Shown one piece after another: positions 31,790 to 45,080 of a stretch of 64,000 nt of DNA (within the stretch, counting starts at the first letter, position 1; each line of letters opens with the position of its first letter). The DNA comes from Saposhnikovia divaricata (lineage: Eukaryota > Streptophyta > Magnoliopsida > Apiales > Apiaceae), in the NCBI GenBank assembly GCA_036435485.1, contig CM071597.1, positions 7,929,881 to 7,993,880 of the forward strand. The letters run 5' to 3'. The position numbers and the translations under genes are program-made. The notes below the pieces were generated by a model. It saw only the letters and a list, made by a program, of their open reading frames with translations, made no database searches and had not been told where the DNA came from.

Positions 31790-34169
31790 ATGAAGCAAAT
31801 TTCAAAACCGGAAACAAAAAAAATGGTGGCTCACAAGAAGGATTTCAACTTTAAATCTAAGGCCCAAAAAGTAAGAATTTGATGTATTCCCTTGATAAGT
31901 AGATGTAGTTTGTGTTTGATTTTTGTTGGTCCAATGCCTGTTTGCTTCTCCAGAACTAGTTGTATAAAAAGCTTAATTTTTGTGTCTACCACTGAATACT
32001 CAACAACCCTGTGTTCTTTTTTCTGAAATGAAAGATCAACTTCATTGATAAAAAAACAGTGCCTGTGAAGATAGGCACAAATACAGCAGGAACATTTCTC
32101 CCACTGAAAGTACATTTTGAGAAAGAACAGGAGGCCCTAGCCAAGTTATGAGCCAGCCTGTTAGAAGAACGATACATACATTTAAGCATCTTTGACACTC
32201 ATCATCCACTAAACCAAAAGGAGAGAACATAATTATTCTACTTAGCATTAATTGCCACTAAACAATCTGTCCCCAAAGTTGCATTCCACCATCTCCTTTG
32301 TTTGATCCAGATTACAGCCTCCCGAATTCCCATTATCTTAGCTAGTTCTGGGGCAACAGAACCTTCACGGCACCAGATTCTGGCCTCAATAAGCTGCCCT
32401 ATGTGATTCCGAGCTACCATCCCAACTCCATACTTGTCCTTATCCTCAACAAAGCAGCGTCCACATTTAGTATTTAGTATTCAAATGCTCACATGCATAT
32501 TTAGTTGAAAGTACCACAGTTGAACACACAACATAGGTTGATGGAGGAGCAAATAGAATGTTAAAATATATTGTCATAACAATCCTGCATATTCATCCTA
32601 GAGTGGAAAATGTTGGATTTTACTCGATTACAATCTGGGACATTGGAATGAGACCAAAGTCAGCTGATATTTGAGGTTATGCCACGTCCTCATGATATTT
32701 CTACCATTCAACTAGCTTACAGTTTCATACTTTGGACAGTACTCTTTAGAGTGCTAATTGCTATTATATGTTTTCTGCCAATAAATGTATATTTATGTAT
32801 CATTTCCATTTAGAGTGCCAATACTTATGATGTATCTAATGATCATGTTTTAAAATTAGCAAGGTACTATAATTCGATGAAGTGTCATTAGGAACTTGAT
32901 ATCGTACATTTTGCTGAAATCTGTTATCTCCTTTTATACATTTTCCTGTTATTTGTGAAAAGCTAAACTACATATTGAAAGTGTCTTATATTTATATCTT
33001 CTAGCAGGTCAATTTGGCTGATCCAGGAAAAGTGAGGTAACGATATTCTATTAGAATGACTCCCCATTATTTCTAATCTATCAAATGCAAATAAATTAAT
33101 AATCTATAATGATGATGCATGTTTTTGTCAACTTACTGTCATTTTGATGAACTTTAGCTATAGCTGGAAGAAGACTCGTACTCTGTATCAAGACAGTGAT
33201 GCTATGAAATCCGTTATGGAACGGGCAGAAAAAGTGCTTCAAAGCATACCAAAGGAATATCCTAGAGTTTCATTACCAATGATCCCGTCCAATGTTTCTA
33301 AGAGTTATTGGCTGGTAAGATACCAATGTCATACTCTCTCCTTTAAGACAATTTGCTTTTTGGTTCTGTAGACATTCCATTATTGTATATAAAAAGTTCT
33401 TTTGCATTTTTTTAATGTAGATATTACCTTTAGACTTCTGTAAGTTCTACATGCCCAATAAAAATGTAGAAGTTGGTTTGGTGGATGACCATGGCAAACG
33501 GTGGGACACAAAATATCTCACAAGACAGCATGGTCTGAGTGCTGGATGGAGAGGGTTTGCGATAAAGAATAAACTGGCTAAGGGAGATATTGTGGTTTTT
33601 CATATGATCTCACCTTATATATTCAAGGTAATTTTTTTTTGGTTAGATACTTTTGTGGTGCCTGTTGAAGTTCAACCCTTAATATTTTTAGTTAACACAC
33701 AGGTGCAAGCCTTACTCATCAGACTGAGGGTGTTATAGAAATTGTGTTTAAACCTACTAGTGAGTGTTGACATTTTTATCACAATCTTGTTTTGAAAACT
33801 ATTCATGTAAAACTTTATTATTAGGATGTAACTAGGCAAAATTGGTTGGTCTAATTCTAAGAGAAATGGTGTACGGGGATGTGGTAGAGGAATGGATAGT
33901 GTTGCGCATAATGTTTTTGAAGTAGACATTAGGTGGAAAAATTCCCCAAGTTAAATACTTCAGTGGTACCTGTGTAAGTTGATTTCATTCTTCATAGATG
34001 ATACGTAGATGCAAACTTTGATCATTATACTGATTCTTATAGGGGGTGCTATAGTGATCATTCCTGCTCCAATGTTTTATAGGTGAATATTGTTCGAGTT
34101 TATGAGGTGGACATGGCGGATGCAGCTAAGAAACTTATGCTTCTCCGTAATTCTTCAGGTGATTGTTGA
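31790..34169 (+). CDS. B3-domain protein, copy B, 5 coding exons, 186 aa (short paralogue)
   Basis: Exons 31790-31870, 33008-33036, 33158-33314, 33421-33627 and 34083-34169. Exon sizes match copy A exactly for exons 1, 2 and 4, and exon 3 is two codons shorter. The B3 domain is intact: IPSNVSKSYWL, ILPLDFCKFYMP, RQHGLSAGWRGFAIKN and GDIVVFHMISPYIFKVNIVR. The frame ends four codons after the point where copy A splices to its Lys-rich exon, because about 800 bp matching copy A 24940-25740 is missing. The product is therefore almost a bare B3 domain with a basic N-terminus. It may bind the same DNA as copy A without its C-terminal function. No disabling mutation is seen. Expression is not shown. 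Confidence 0.82.
31990..32470 (-). pseudogene. LINE RNase H fragment inserted in intron 1 of B3 gene B
   Basis: The minus strand reads VARNHIGQLIEARIWCREG, then IMGIREAVIWIKQRRWW and a later SSNRLAHNLARASCSFS in another frame: a plant LINE RNase H domain. A poly(A)-like run appears in reverse at about 32016-32022 (ttttttc). The homologous intron of copy A lacks it, so it arrived after the duplication. Several frameshifts. Confidence 0.8.
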
Positions 34170-35119
34170 AACATTCTTTTGGGGAGTATGATGTATAGGC
34201 GAATCAGTTGATTTTGGCCTAGTACAGAGTTCAGTACCTTGCTACCTTTAGAGGCACATTAAGTCAATAATGTTGAGTTGTACCTTGTGTTTGTACTTTG
34301 GAGAGATAAGTCTAGCAGGAAATTATGTTGGTAGGAATTTCCAAATTGAATTTTCTTATTATCAGTATTTAAAGTGTTAACTAAGCGTTTGGTTTTATGG
34401 TTACAAATTTATACAGTCTCTATTAGGTCTTGTTATCTGCAATTTAGAAGCACCGTCAAATTTTATGCTTATATTATTTTCAATTAAATAAATTATATTT
34501 ATAGGGTAAGGTTTCACCAAAAACAACTTTTGCTCACAACCTTATAACCATCAATGTATGTTCTACGGGAAAATAATGTATACTTTTGCTAAATGAATTT
34601 TTGTATAATTATCTTTTAATTGGTTCTATACAAATTGCAAAAAATTGGTTGAAAAATAATATTTTTATAATATTTTATGTACTTTTCAATGTTTCCCAAT
34701 CGGATGAAACTTTTATTTTGTAATGCTTGCAATTAGTGGTATGGTTGCAATTAGTGGTATGGTCACAGCTAATTAGAAATTTTTGCAAGGTCAGTAGTTT
34801 TTTGGTAAGTTCAGTGATATAACTGTATTTGGTGGAACTTTTGCAGTATTTTGTTGAACCTATTTATGCAATGCAAGCTACATTGCATAAAAATCAAATT
34901 AATAATCAATGAAACCTTAATCAATAAATTACAGATATATTTTAACGAGATCTTTAGCTAACTTACAAGTTTTTTTTCTAAAGATATGTGTGTTTGAACG
35001 ATTTATTAAAGTAAAAGAACAAGGGAAAAAACAGGTGTTAAACCTATATATCACAATTTCAAAAATAATACTTCAAATAGCACATATTGAAAATATGATC
35101 CATAATATCACTTTAAAAT
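34170..35119. other. 3' flank of B3 gene B, end of the duplicated segment
   Basis: Homology to the copy A flank can be followed to about 35035 (aaagaacaagggaaaa). After that the sequence is AT-rich up to the copia LTR. No gene. Confidence 0.5.
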
Positions 35120-35345
35120 TGTTATATATAATATATAATAGAGAACTAGATAATATATAAGAACATGAAAGAACTAGATGATAGAGAAGAGGGAGATCAT
35201 TTTATTATTTATTGTGTCAAAATCAAAGTGCAAGTAAATCTTTATATATGTCATGTTATGTTATAAGGGTAATGTAAAGCCAAAGGTTGGGTATAATTAA
35301 ATAGGGATATATGAAAGGCTAAGAGTCATCTAATAATACATAACA
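35120..35345 (-). repeat. 3' LTR of the copia element
   Basis: Minus strand starts TGTTATGTATTATTAG and ends TATATATAACA; 226 bp. It sits directly after the polypurine tract. The left boundary is inferred from the TG...CA rule only, because the partner LTR is missing. Confidence 0.65.
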
Positions 35346-35377
35346 CTCCCCCTTAGATGACTCATACAAATGCCTCG

Positions 35378-37390
35378 TTAAAACCTTACTAGGAAAAACC
35401 CAGTGGGAAAAATCCTAGTGAAAGAAAAAGAGTACATGTGTTGTACATTTAGTAAAGTGAAGAGTGTACCATATCTCCGCCTCATTTTAACATGACTATG
35501 AATATCATCACATATCTCGAAGTTTTCGCATTCCAATCTTGTATACCAATTTCTTGAATGAAGAAGTAGGAAGTGCTTTTGTAAACAAATCTGCCGGATT
35601 TTCACATGAGCGAATCTGACAAACATCAATCTCCTCTTTGTTGAAGTTCATGGGTGAAGAAGAATTTTGGATCGATGTACTTCGTCCGATCTCCTTTAAT
35701 GTAACCTTCTCGAGTCTGAGTGATACATGCTTCATTATCTTCGAATAGAACAGTAGGACTTCCTTTATTGACTAAAAGACCACATGATTCTCGAATATGA
35801 TGGACCAAAGACCTTAGCCACACGCATCTCGACTAGCTTCATGTAGTGCCAATAATTCAACATGATTCGAAGAAGTTGCTGCAAGAGTTTGCTTTGTAGA
35901 CCGCCAAGATATTGCGGTATCACCATATGTGAATATGTAACCTGTTTGTGATCTGCCTTTGTGGGGATCAGACCGATATCCTGCATCTGCATAACCATAT
36001 CCATTGTACCTCGAAGATATCTAAATATTTGTTTCACACCAGTCCAAAATGTCTTCGTGTTGGAGCAGAACTGTCTTACCAATAAAATAACAGAAAAGGC
36101 AATATCAGGACGTGTACAATTGGCAAGGTACATTAGTGCACCAATGGCAATAAGATATGGTATTTCAAGACCAAGAAGTTCTTTTCCCTCATCTTTTGGG
36201 CGAAATGTATTACTTTTCTTTTCAAGTGAGCGAACAACCATAGATGTACTCACGTGATATGCTTTATCCATAATAAATCGTTTAAGGATCTTTTCAATAT
36301 ATGATGACTGGTGGACATAAATTTCTTTGGATAGATGTTCAACTTGAAAACCAAGGCAGAGTTTTGTTTTGCTCAAGTCTTTCATCTCAAATTCTCTTTT
36401 CAAATATTCACTCGTTTCATGAAGCTCGTCTATGGTCCCAATGACGTTTAGATCATCAACATAAACCGCAATTATAGTAAATCCCATTTTTATCCTTTTA
36501 ATAAAAACCCATAGACAAATTACATTATTAACATATCCATTTTTCAAAAGGTATTCGCTGAGGCGATTATACCACATTCGACCTGATTGCTTCAAATCAT
36601 ACAATGATCTTCGTAACTTAATTGAGTAAATATCTCGGAATCTTGAACTACATGCTTCAGACATTTTTAATCCATCAGGGATTTTCATGTAAATGTCAGT
36701 ATCTAGTGACCCATACAAGTAGGCAGTCACAACATCCATTAAATTCATTCAGAGCCCTTCTAAAATTGATAAACTTATTAAAAAGTTGAATGTTGTTACA
36801 TCCATTACCGGGGAATAAGTTTCTTCATAATCAATTCCCGATCTTTGTGAGAAGCCTTGTGCAACAAGGCGTGTCTTATATCTCACAACTTCATTTTTCT
36901 CATTTCTTTTGCGCACAAATACTCATCTATATCCAACGGATTTCATACCTGCAGGTGTTTGGACATGCAATACGTCGAAAAACTTGACATTTTTCAAGTG
37001 ATTTCAATTCTACCTCAATAGCATCTTTCCATTTTGGCCAATCATTTCTTCTTTTACATTCATAGATCGATCTAGGTTCATGATCCTCGATTTCTTCAAA
37101 AATATCAAGAGTAGCTGCATATGCAAATATTTCATCTATGACAATTTCTTTTCTATTCCACCTTTTTCCCGAAATGATTTAATTTATTGAGATCTCTTCA
37201 TTGTCCTCAATTTCAGTTATTTGATCATCCTTTGAAGACGTCTCTTCAGTGATTAATTCTATTTCATTTGGAATGGTGTCATTTGATGTACCCGATTGCT
37301 TATCAAGTTTCATTATTTTTCTAGGATTTTTTTCCTAGGATCCAATAGGTCTACCACGCTTCTCATTTGCTAGCATTATTTTATTTTCTT
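35378..37390 (-). pseudogene. Copia reverse transcriptase and RNase H, broken
   Basis: The longest piece, 36748-35765, has YLYGSLDTDIYMKIPDG, SLYDLKQSGRMWYNRL and AVYVDDLNVIG (the YVDD active site), then RNase H with LGLEIPYLIAIGALMYLANC and RPDIAFSV. Continuation frames at 35823-35378 hold the C-terminal RNase H. Upstream, 37380-36760 in shifting frames gives ANEKRGRPIGS and NDWPKWKDAIEVEL, the linker before RT. In-frame stops throughout. Confidence 0.9.
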
Positions 37391-40300
37391 TGTGACGTCC
37401 CTAGATCCGGGGTCAAGGATTCAGGTCATCACGGTCCAATTTCCGATCAATATCCATATCTCTTGAGTCTTTTTTTTGTAACTTAATACATATGCAATTG
37501 ACCCCACACTAATACACACACACACCAGTCATATGCTCATAGAACAACATCCACAACATTAACAGTTTAAAGTTAACAGTTATTACAAACCCAGAATTCT
37601 ACTAAGTACATTATGGAATAATACTTCTACAGGAAGCATTTCATCAACCAAAAGTTTATTACAAACTTACACACTTAATTTACATAAGTCTACTAAGACC
37701 CTTTCGCTTGTCACTACCTCGGGGATGGTCGCCATCACTCGCTTAAAATGTCGCCTTTCCCTTCCCCTCTTGCGGGGTGTAGTGCGTAGAATCGGCATGG
37801 GACCTAGCTGCTATATACATAAGTGGCAAGAGTGAGCTATAATAGCTCAGCAAGATAATATTGTAAACTGGAATTTTAAATGTGAACAGGTATACATATA
37901 TAAGTAGAAACCAATCATAATCCTTAAGGAAGAATAAAGCTCTTATTTAATAATACATCATCCACTTACTATTATAAGAAAGAAATCTAAAATAATATAA
38001 TATCAGTTTTTCTTCATCTGTAACCATAATTCCATCATCTCATATCATTATTCTGTTTTCAGTATAGAAATCTGAAAACCATTGTCAACACTTTCTTTTC
38101 AAAAACATTGGGAATATCTGCTGTCGCCTGATACGTTAGGACAATGATCAGTCGCCTAATCGTACCTGCTCTCTTTTTACTACCGGTAGAAGGAATGAAG
38201 ATCATCCCTGGAGGAAGGCCACCTGCTAACATCCTCCCTTGGCATCTTCGTGCCGTAATAAAAATAATAAATGCTGGACTGTGTCGCACACAGCCCTGAC
38301 ACAGCCACTTACGCAAGTCTGTTGCAATCCCCCCCTTTTTTTCAATCAGTATTCTATTTATACCAATACCATTCCACATTTTTCCTTTCAATTTCCATTT
38401 CCATTTCCATTTATCATCACCTTTAAAAATACATATGTCATAATACTTTGATTATGACTCAGACATCTTCTCTGTGTTTACTGGAATCCAGTACACTTAC
38501 ATATATATAAAATATTCCATTCACATTTTCATTCACATATATCATCACATTTAAAACATATGTCATAATACTTTAATTATGACTCAGACATCTCCTTTGT
38601 AAATCAAATACGCTTTTATATGCATAAAATATTCCAACAATTTTGAAAGTAATAATCAAATAATATTTATTAAATCGCAAATGTTTAAAGATTATTTTTA
38701 ACAAAATATTATTAAACCATATAACCCTAGATAACAACTGATACCATTCTTTCATATCCCTTCAAATCATAAAGTATATTCGCTCCATTCATAATCATAT
38801 CCACATTCATATTTCATAATTTATATCCATTTCTCTTTAATTCCAATATTAGGGAAATAATTCTTAGCAATATAGCAAACATAGAATAACATATATATTC
38901 CATGAAATCATTTACTTTGAAAATAAAATAGTTTTCCAAGGTAAGGATAGAAGAAATCTTGCCTCGATCTCTGTATCCTGGAAGTATGGCTCGTGGCTCT
39001 CCCGAAGTTTCTATAAACACAAAAAGGACCGCCGTTAGAATACTACATCCCTTTCTCACTTTACCTTTATATAACTACACCCTTAATGCTTACTATGTGA
39101 ATAACATGCTATTATAACCCAAGTGTTCCAAGAACCTAACCATTTTAGGTTAAATCAAGGTTTTCTATGTTTGTTCACCATTTCCCTTAACAACCACACT
39201 TGACTATAAAAATTCTCAGAAAATAAAGATTTCGAATTTTACTACAAGGTCAACTGGTAATGACTCTTTGACTACTTTACTACAATATCCCAAAATTTTA
39301 TAATTTTTAAAAGTGTTTAAGTATGGTAGTTATAGCCTCAAAGTTGGTACAACTACGTTTTCTTGACTATCGAACGTCTTTCACTAAAACTGACTTTTCT
39401 TCTAAACCGTTCATCAGATTTTAACGCACTTTATATCAAAACGATCTACGAACTATGCTCTATCTCATCATGGTCACTTGAGAGTCTGGACAGTAAGGTA
39501 CCGTACGGGTATAGTGTCAAAAAACAGGGAAGTTTCTGATTCTAACGAAAATCGGACATTATAACGGCTATATTTTCATACTTTCCAAAATCCAACTCCT
39601 CCAAATCTATCATCCACCTTATACACCATCACCTACACCATGTGGTCATCTTACCAACCATTGTTACAAGCACATACTCCTTCCATATTCAACTTTAATC
39701 ACTTACAAACACATATATCATCATGAATAATCACTTATCATAATCTTAATCACTAAACTTTCTATAATCCATCCTATATTCAAAGTAATACTAAAGGGTC
39801 TTGAGATTTATACCTTCTTGAAGCTTTAACAACCCTTATCAAGCCTTGGGATATGATTAATCAACCTTATACTAGCTTGGATCAACTAAAGAAACCATAA
39901 AAATAAAGTTAGTTTCTAAGGGTTACTATTCATCATCACTTTTGTAAAAATCATAACAAATCGAAAAATAAGAGTTTGGCTCTCAAATGTTTACCACATC
40001 TTGGCCTCTGTATAAGCTTTGATTTGAGCTATATATCACCAAAAACAAAGCTTCCTAGCTATGGTTTTGAGCTCCATCTTTCCGCTGGACAGAAACTGGA
40101 CAGGATTGGTTCTCCCACTTTGAGCATAGATTTGACTAGGCTATACTACTTGGATTGCTATGAAATTTGGAGCGAATCATGCCCATGGAGTGGAGAGGTT
40201 GTGGTTAAAATTTGGTGATTTTATCATGGATAGAAATGGAGATATGAATTTTTCTTTGAGTTGTGTTCTTGTTTGGCAGATTGGAGAGCTTTGTGTTTAT

Positions 40301-41166
40301 CTTGCTTCTTTCCCTTTACAAACGTTTTTCACCTTTTATCTATCATATATATCAGTTGTGTAGTCTTATAATAAAAGTCTTTGAAGTCCACCAATGACAA
40401 AGAGCCAATTGTTGATCATCTAAACACCTTACCATGAAAAATGCTACTTAGTACTCAAGTTTGACAAGTTTACTCCTCTTCCACTTTGGTTTTAATGTTT
40501 GCACCAATGGGATTCCTTACCTTACACTCTAATATCACTTAATATCAGCTCCATACTTGGGTTGGGCCGAATTTGGGCTTTTGGTTTGGGTTTTGTACAA
40601 AGTTCTCTCGTCATCTGATTCATCGAACGATTTCTGCGATCGTCTCAGTGGTTTTTCTCTTGTAAATCTCTTAAATATATTTTATCATTTCCCACATCAT
40701 ATATTAATGTGTTAGGGTGATTCTAATTCTCAAGTAGGTATTAGATCCAATATCCTTGGTATATTCTCTTTTTCTCAGAAGTTGCTCTCCTGGTTATCTC
40801 TCGGGTTCTCAAATATTCTCAAACTCGTTTAACAATCTAAATTCCCTTGATATTTCCTTAACTTAATAATCCTTTAGTTTACCCTAATTCACTAATTCCT
40901 CAAAATATAAATCCTTCAATATCTCCATGCTCCTTAATATCCAATATAAATTTATCCGAAATCAAAATTCTCAAAAATCCATATTCAGGAATTTCTGAAA
41001 TCTATTGTCATTTCGAGTCACTTATTTTCCTGGTACAATACTAATATGGTTTCTGTTTACTCGTTTTCCATTTCAAGTATAGAGTACTTACATACCATTT
41101 CCCTAAATCCTCCAAATTTACTATTCATGTGATCACTGTAGCATTGCTAAAGTTAGGATTATTACA
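37391..41166. mobile_element. Probable giant solo LTR (3776 bp) nested in the copia element
   Basis: Starts TGTGACGTCCCTAG, ends GGATTATTACA, and is flanked by perfect TTCTT (37386-37390, 41167-41171). Copia coding sequence resumes on each side. There is no protein domain in 3.8 kb. TG...CA ends, a 5-bp duplication and no internal region mean a solo LTR from recombination, or a non-coding LTR-type element. The length and TGTGACG start fit Tekay/Del-type chromoviruses, whose LTRs can be 3-4 kb; that assignment and the orientation are inferences. Confidence 0.8.
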
Positions 41167-42690
41167 TTCTTCATTAGTAAGTGTTATTTAAGTGTTATTT
41201 TACAAGGAACATTGACAGCCGGTATATGTGACTTCGTTACTGTCTTGACATCAGTAAATGAATCGGGTAATGTAGGTGGATAATCTTTTGAACTTCAAGT
41301 TCACAGTGAATTGTGTGAGGATCATAACGAGACAGAGATGCTGCATTCCACAAAATTTCTTGTCTTTCTTTTTCAAATTTTGACTTATCTCCCCCTAATG
41401 CAGGAAAACTGTCTCATCAAACTGACAATCAGTAAATCTTCCTTTAAATAAATCACCAGTCATGGGCTCCAAATATTTTATAATTGAGGGAGAGTCAAAC
41501 CCAATGTATACCCTTAATCTTCTTTGGGGTCCCATTTTTGTTCGTTGGGGAGGAGATATCGGAACATAAACTGCACACCCAAAAAATCTTAAGTGAGAAA
41601 TATTTGGTTCTTGACCATTTACAAGCTTTAATGGGGAAAATTTATGATAAGCAGTCGGTCTTAGACGAACAAGTGATGCAACATGTAATATTGCATGTCC
41701 CCAAGCAGTATTTGGTAAGTTTGTTTCATAAGTAAGGGCCTAGCAATCAATTGTAGTCTCTTAATAAAAGATTCTGCTAACCAATTTGGGTATGCGTATG
41801 CGGAACCGGATGTTCCACATCAATCCCAATTGACATGCAGTAATCGTTAAAAGACTAAGAAGTAAATTCTCCTGCATTATCCAATCGGATTTTCTTGATT
41901 GCAAGATCTTGGAATTGTATCCTTAATCGAATTATTTGGGCAAAGAGTCTTGCGAATGCAACATTACGAGTGGACAATAAACTAACATGCGACCAACGTG
42001 TCGATGCATCTATAAGTACCATAAAGTACTGAAATGGTCCACTTGATGGTGTAATAGGTCCACATATATCTCCTTGAATTCGCTCCAAAAATATGGGAAA
42101 CTCAATCGCAACTTTCACATGCGATGGTCTTGTTATTAGTTTTCCTTAAAAGCAAGCAACACAAGAAAAATCTTTGGACAATGGAACAATCTTATTCTTT
42201 AAAGGATGTCCATTTGAATTTTCTATAAATCTTTGCATCATTGTTGAACCCGGATGGCCTAAACGATCATGTCACATAAGAAAATTTTCCGGGTTTGCTA
42301 ATTTTGGCTCATTACCATGTGTGTCTCTACTGAATAAATAAAGGTATAATGTTATCCTGATTTATATGATGGGAGCTTTTTCTATTATTTGCTTCCCCTC
42401 AGAGACTATAGACGTGATAAAGAGATATTTATCGTCATTTTCATTTTTTTGTCTCAATATGATAGCCATTGTGACGTATATATTTGAAACTCAAAAGGTT
42501 TCTTTTTGATCGGGTGGAGAACATTGAATTCTCAATAAATAAATGTGTACCATTAGGTAACACTATACTTGCTCTTCCGGAGCCCTCAATACTTTTCGAT
42601 GCACCCGATATTGTATTTACATTAGCTTTAGCTAATATGAGATGCGAAAAATATTCTATATTTTTCAAAATTTTATGTTCAGAACTTCCT
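41167..42690 (-). pseudogene. Copia protease and integrase, broken
   Basis: The minus strand at 42668-42441 has KANVNTISGASKSIEGSGRA and RNLLSFKYIRHNGYHIET (the protease region of this copia group). At 42118-41855 is IQGDICGPITPSSGPFQYFM and IKKIRLDNAGEFTS, the integrase core with its first two acidic blocks. Near 41330-41190 the HTIHCELEVQKIIHL linker survives. Frameshifts separate them. Confidence 0.88.
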
Positions 42691-42714
42691 TTTTTTTACA
42701 TTATCATCATCGAA

Positions 42715-43410
42715 ATAGAAAAGATTTTTGAATTTGTATGGAATAAGATTTCAAATTTACATATTCGAATTAGAAAAGAAATTTTAAACGATCAAATTGT
42801 ATCACCATGTTTGTAACCCCCTTTTTCTTGCTTCTGTTTATTTTCATCTTCTTCTTTTTTTTTTTAGTTTTTCTGTTCATTCTTATTTCGTTTAATTTTC
42901 AATGTACATGGCTATGTGTGTACTTTACTATTTTTTTAGGATTTTCAGGTTGCATCATTCAACCATGTTTGATAGAAATGTAGAATTTATCAAATTTCTG
43001 AAATAAAAGATATATGGTTGAGAATGGTGTCAACAGAGAGGTTTTATTATATTGTTAGCTATTGTTTTTTTGGTTGGTTTTTAAGGTTTCAATTTACTAA
43101 TTTAATATTTGTTTTCTTCGTTTTATTTTTAAATATGTTTTGTTATTATTTTAGTTATAATTATGGATTATTAGTAATCATTGGTTGTTATTTATTTTGG
43201 ATTTTGAATTTTTTTTTGTTAGTGATCGGGGCATAGAAACACCAAAATTTTAGGAAAAATAGGATTTTAGGGATGAAACTAAAATATAATGTGAACCAAA
43301 TTTTATACAAATGGTACCATTAAGAGAGAGTTTTGCCTATTAATAAAGGTTATTATAGATTGAACTAAGAAATTACTAATCACCCTAATATTTAACCTCC
43401 GAATAATTTT
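42715..43410. repeat. Long direct repeat, copy 1
   Basis: About 700 bp from atagaaaagatttttgaatt to aacctccgaataattttct. It matches 44113-44877 at very high identity by eye, apart from an (AT)n insertion in copy 2 and homopolymer changes. ORFs at 43018 and 44478 are the same T-rich segment and are not genes. Confidence 0.9.
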
Positions 43411-43502
43411 CTGAAATGCGGTTCAAATCGCACCGCACCGCAATATTTAATATATTATACAATTATATATATATATATATATTATTTATATACATAAATA
43501 TA

Positions 43503-43549
<47 letters not shown>

Positions 43550-44112
43550 GTTAGTATTTTGTTAATAATTTAAGGGATAGTTTGCAAGCTATTTGCTTCG
43601 TTATTGCCTATTGCCTAGTGGTAGTTTAATTTAGAGGCTTATGGTGGGACTGTACTGATCAATTATAATGGGTTAGCCCATCTTTCTCTAATTTAGTATC
43701 ACAATATTTCATACTATAGTGTTTGTATTTCATTGAGTTTGTAGAGGTCACGGTCGGCATAAAAATTAAGAAATGTGGTCGAGTAAAAATTATAAAAATT
43801 GATTCCACATAAAAATTAAAATTTTAGATTTATAATTATTTTATCAAAGGTGTAAACCGCAACGAACCGCACCACACTGCACCACATTTTCGCGATGTGG
43901 TTTATACGGTTTTAAAATTTCGCGGTGCGGTTGCGGTTTGGAAATTTGACCAAACGCATGCGCGAGCGTGGTTTTGAGGAAATTTGAGTAAGGCAAACTT
44001 GTGCAATTTGTCTTGGATCACGTGGTTTAAAGGCTATTGCGTGAGCCCATGGGTTTACCCATAGCGCACTCGAAGGGTAGCGGCTGCGGGTTCCCATGTT
44101 AAAAAAAAAAAA
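43411..44112. other. Spacer between the long direct repeats
   Basis: Contains AT-dinucleotide tracts (about 43465-43550) and inverted copies of GCGGTTTGCACCGC-like words: tcgcaccgcaccgcaat near 43430 and cgcggtgcggttgcggtttg near 43920. The palindromic ends suggest an inserted element, but no target duplication was found. Confidence 0.45.
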
Positions 44113-44186
44113 TAGAAAAGATTTTTGAATTTGTATGGAATAAGATTTCAAATTTACATATTCGAATTAGAAAAGAAATTTTATAG

Positions 44187-44237
<51 letters not shown>

Positions 44238-44877
44238 CATTGCTTTTTACGATCAAATTGTATCACCATGATTGTAACCCCCTTTTTCTTGCTTTTGTTT
44301 ATTTTCATCTTCTTTTTATTTTTTTAGTATTTCTGTTTATTCTTATTTTGTTTAATTTTCAATGTACATGGCTATGTGTGTACTTTACTATTTTTTTAGG
44401 ATTTTCAGGTTGCATCATTCAACCATGTTTGATAGAAATGTAAAATTTATCAAATTTCTGAAATAAAAGATATATGGTTGAGAATGGTGTCAACTGAGAG
44501 GTTTTATTATATTGTTAGCTATTGTTTTTTTTTGGGTTGGTTTTTAAGGTTGCAATTTACTAATTTAATATTTGTTTTTTTCGTTTTATTTTTAAATATG
44601 TTTTGTTATTATTTTAGTTATAATTATGGATTATTAGTAATCATTGGTTGTTATTTATTTTGGATTTTGAATTTTTTTTTTGTTAGTGATTGGGGCATAG
44701 AAACACCAAAATTTTATGAAAAATAGGATTTTAGGGATGAAACTAAAATATAATGCGAAGCAAATTTTATACAAATGGTACCATTAAGAGAGAGTTTTGC
44801 TTATTAATAAAGGTTATTATAGATTATTGAACTAAGAAATTACTAATCACCCTAATATTTAACCTCCGAATAATTTT
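44113..44877. repeat. Long direct repeat, copy 2
   Basis: Second copy of 42715-43410, with an added (AT)n tract at about 44188-44234. Its downstream neighbour (44826-44970) recurs once more at about 49836-49965. Confidence 0.9.
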
Positions 44878-45080
44878 TTTTTTCAAAAAAATGATAAGAC
44901 AAATATAGGTTAGGTGCAATTTTTATATTTTAAGTAGCATGTAAAAGGGTTGGCGCAATGGCATCTCGTTAATTAAATTATTTTATTCATTATTTGGCCA
45001 CCACGCTTGACTCAAAAAATTTATTTTATTCATTGTTTCCTTTTTCGTTTGAATCAAAGAATTTTAAAGCAAATTAACTA

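Larger units (their letters stand above)
35120..42690 (-). mobile_element. Decayed Ty1/copia element (minus strand), split by a 3.8-kb insertion
   Basis: On the minus strand: protease, integrase, RT and RNase H in copia order (PR-IN-RT-RH), then polypurine tract AAGGGGGAG (35346-35354 in complement), then a 226-bp 3' LTR. The 5' end is cut near 42690, so gag and the 5' LTR are absent. Multiple stops and frameshifts. Positions 37391-41166 are a later insertion. Confidence 0.9.

Noticed and set aside
42715..44877. Direct repeats read as LTRs of a small non-autonomous element
   Set aside because: No TG...CA ends, primer site, polypurine tract or target duplication.
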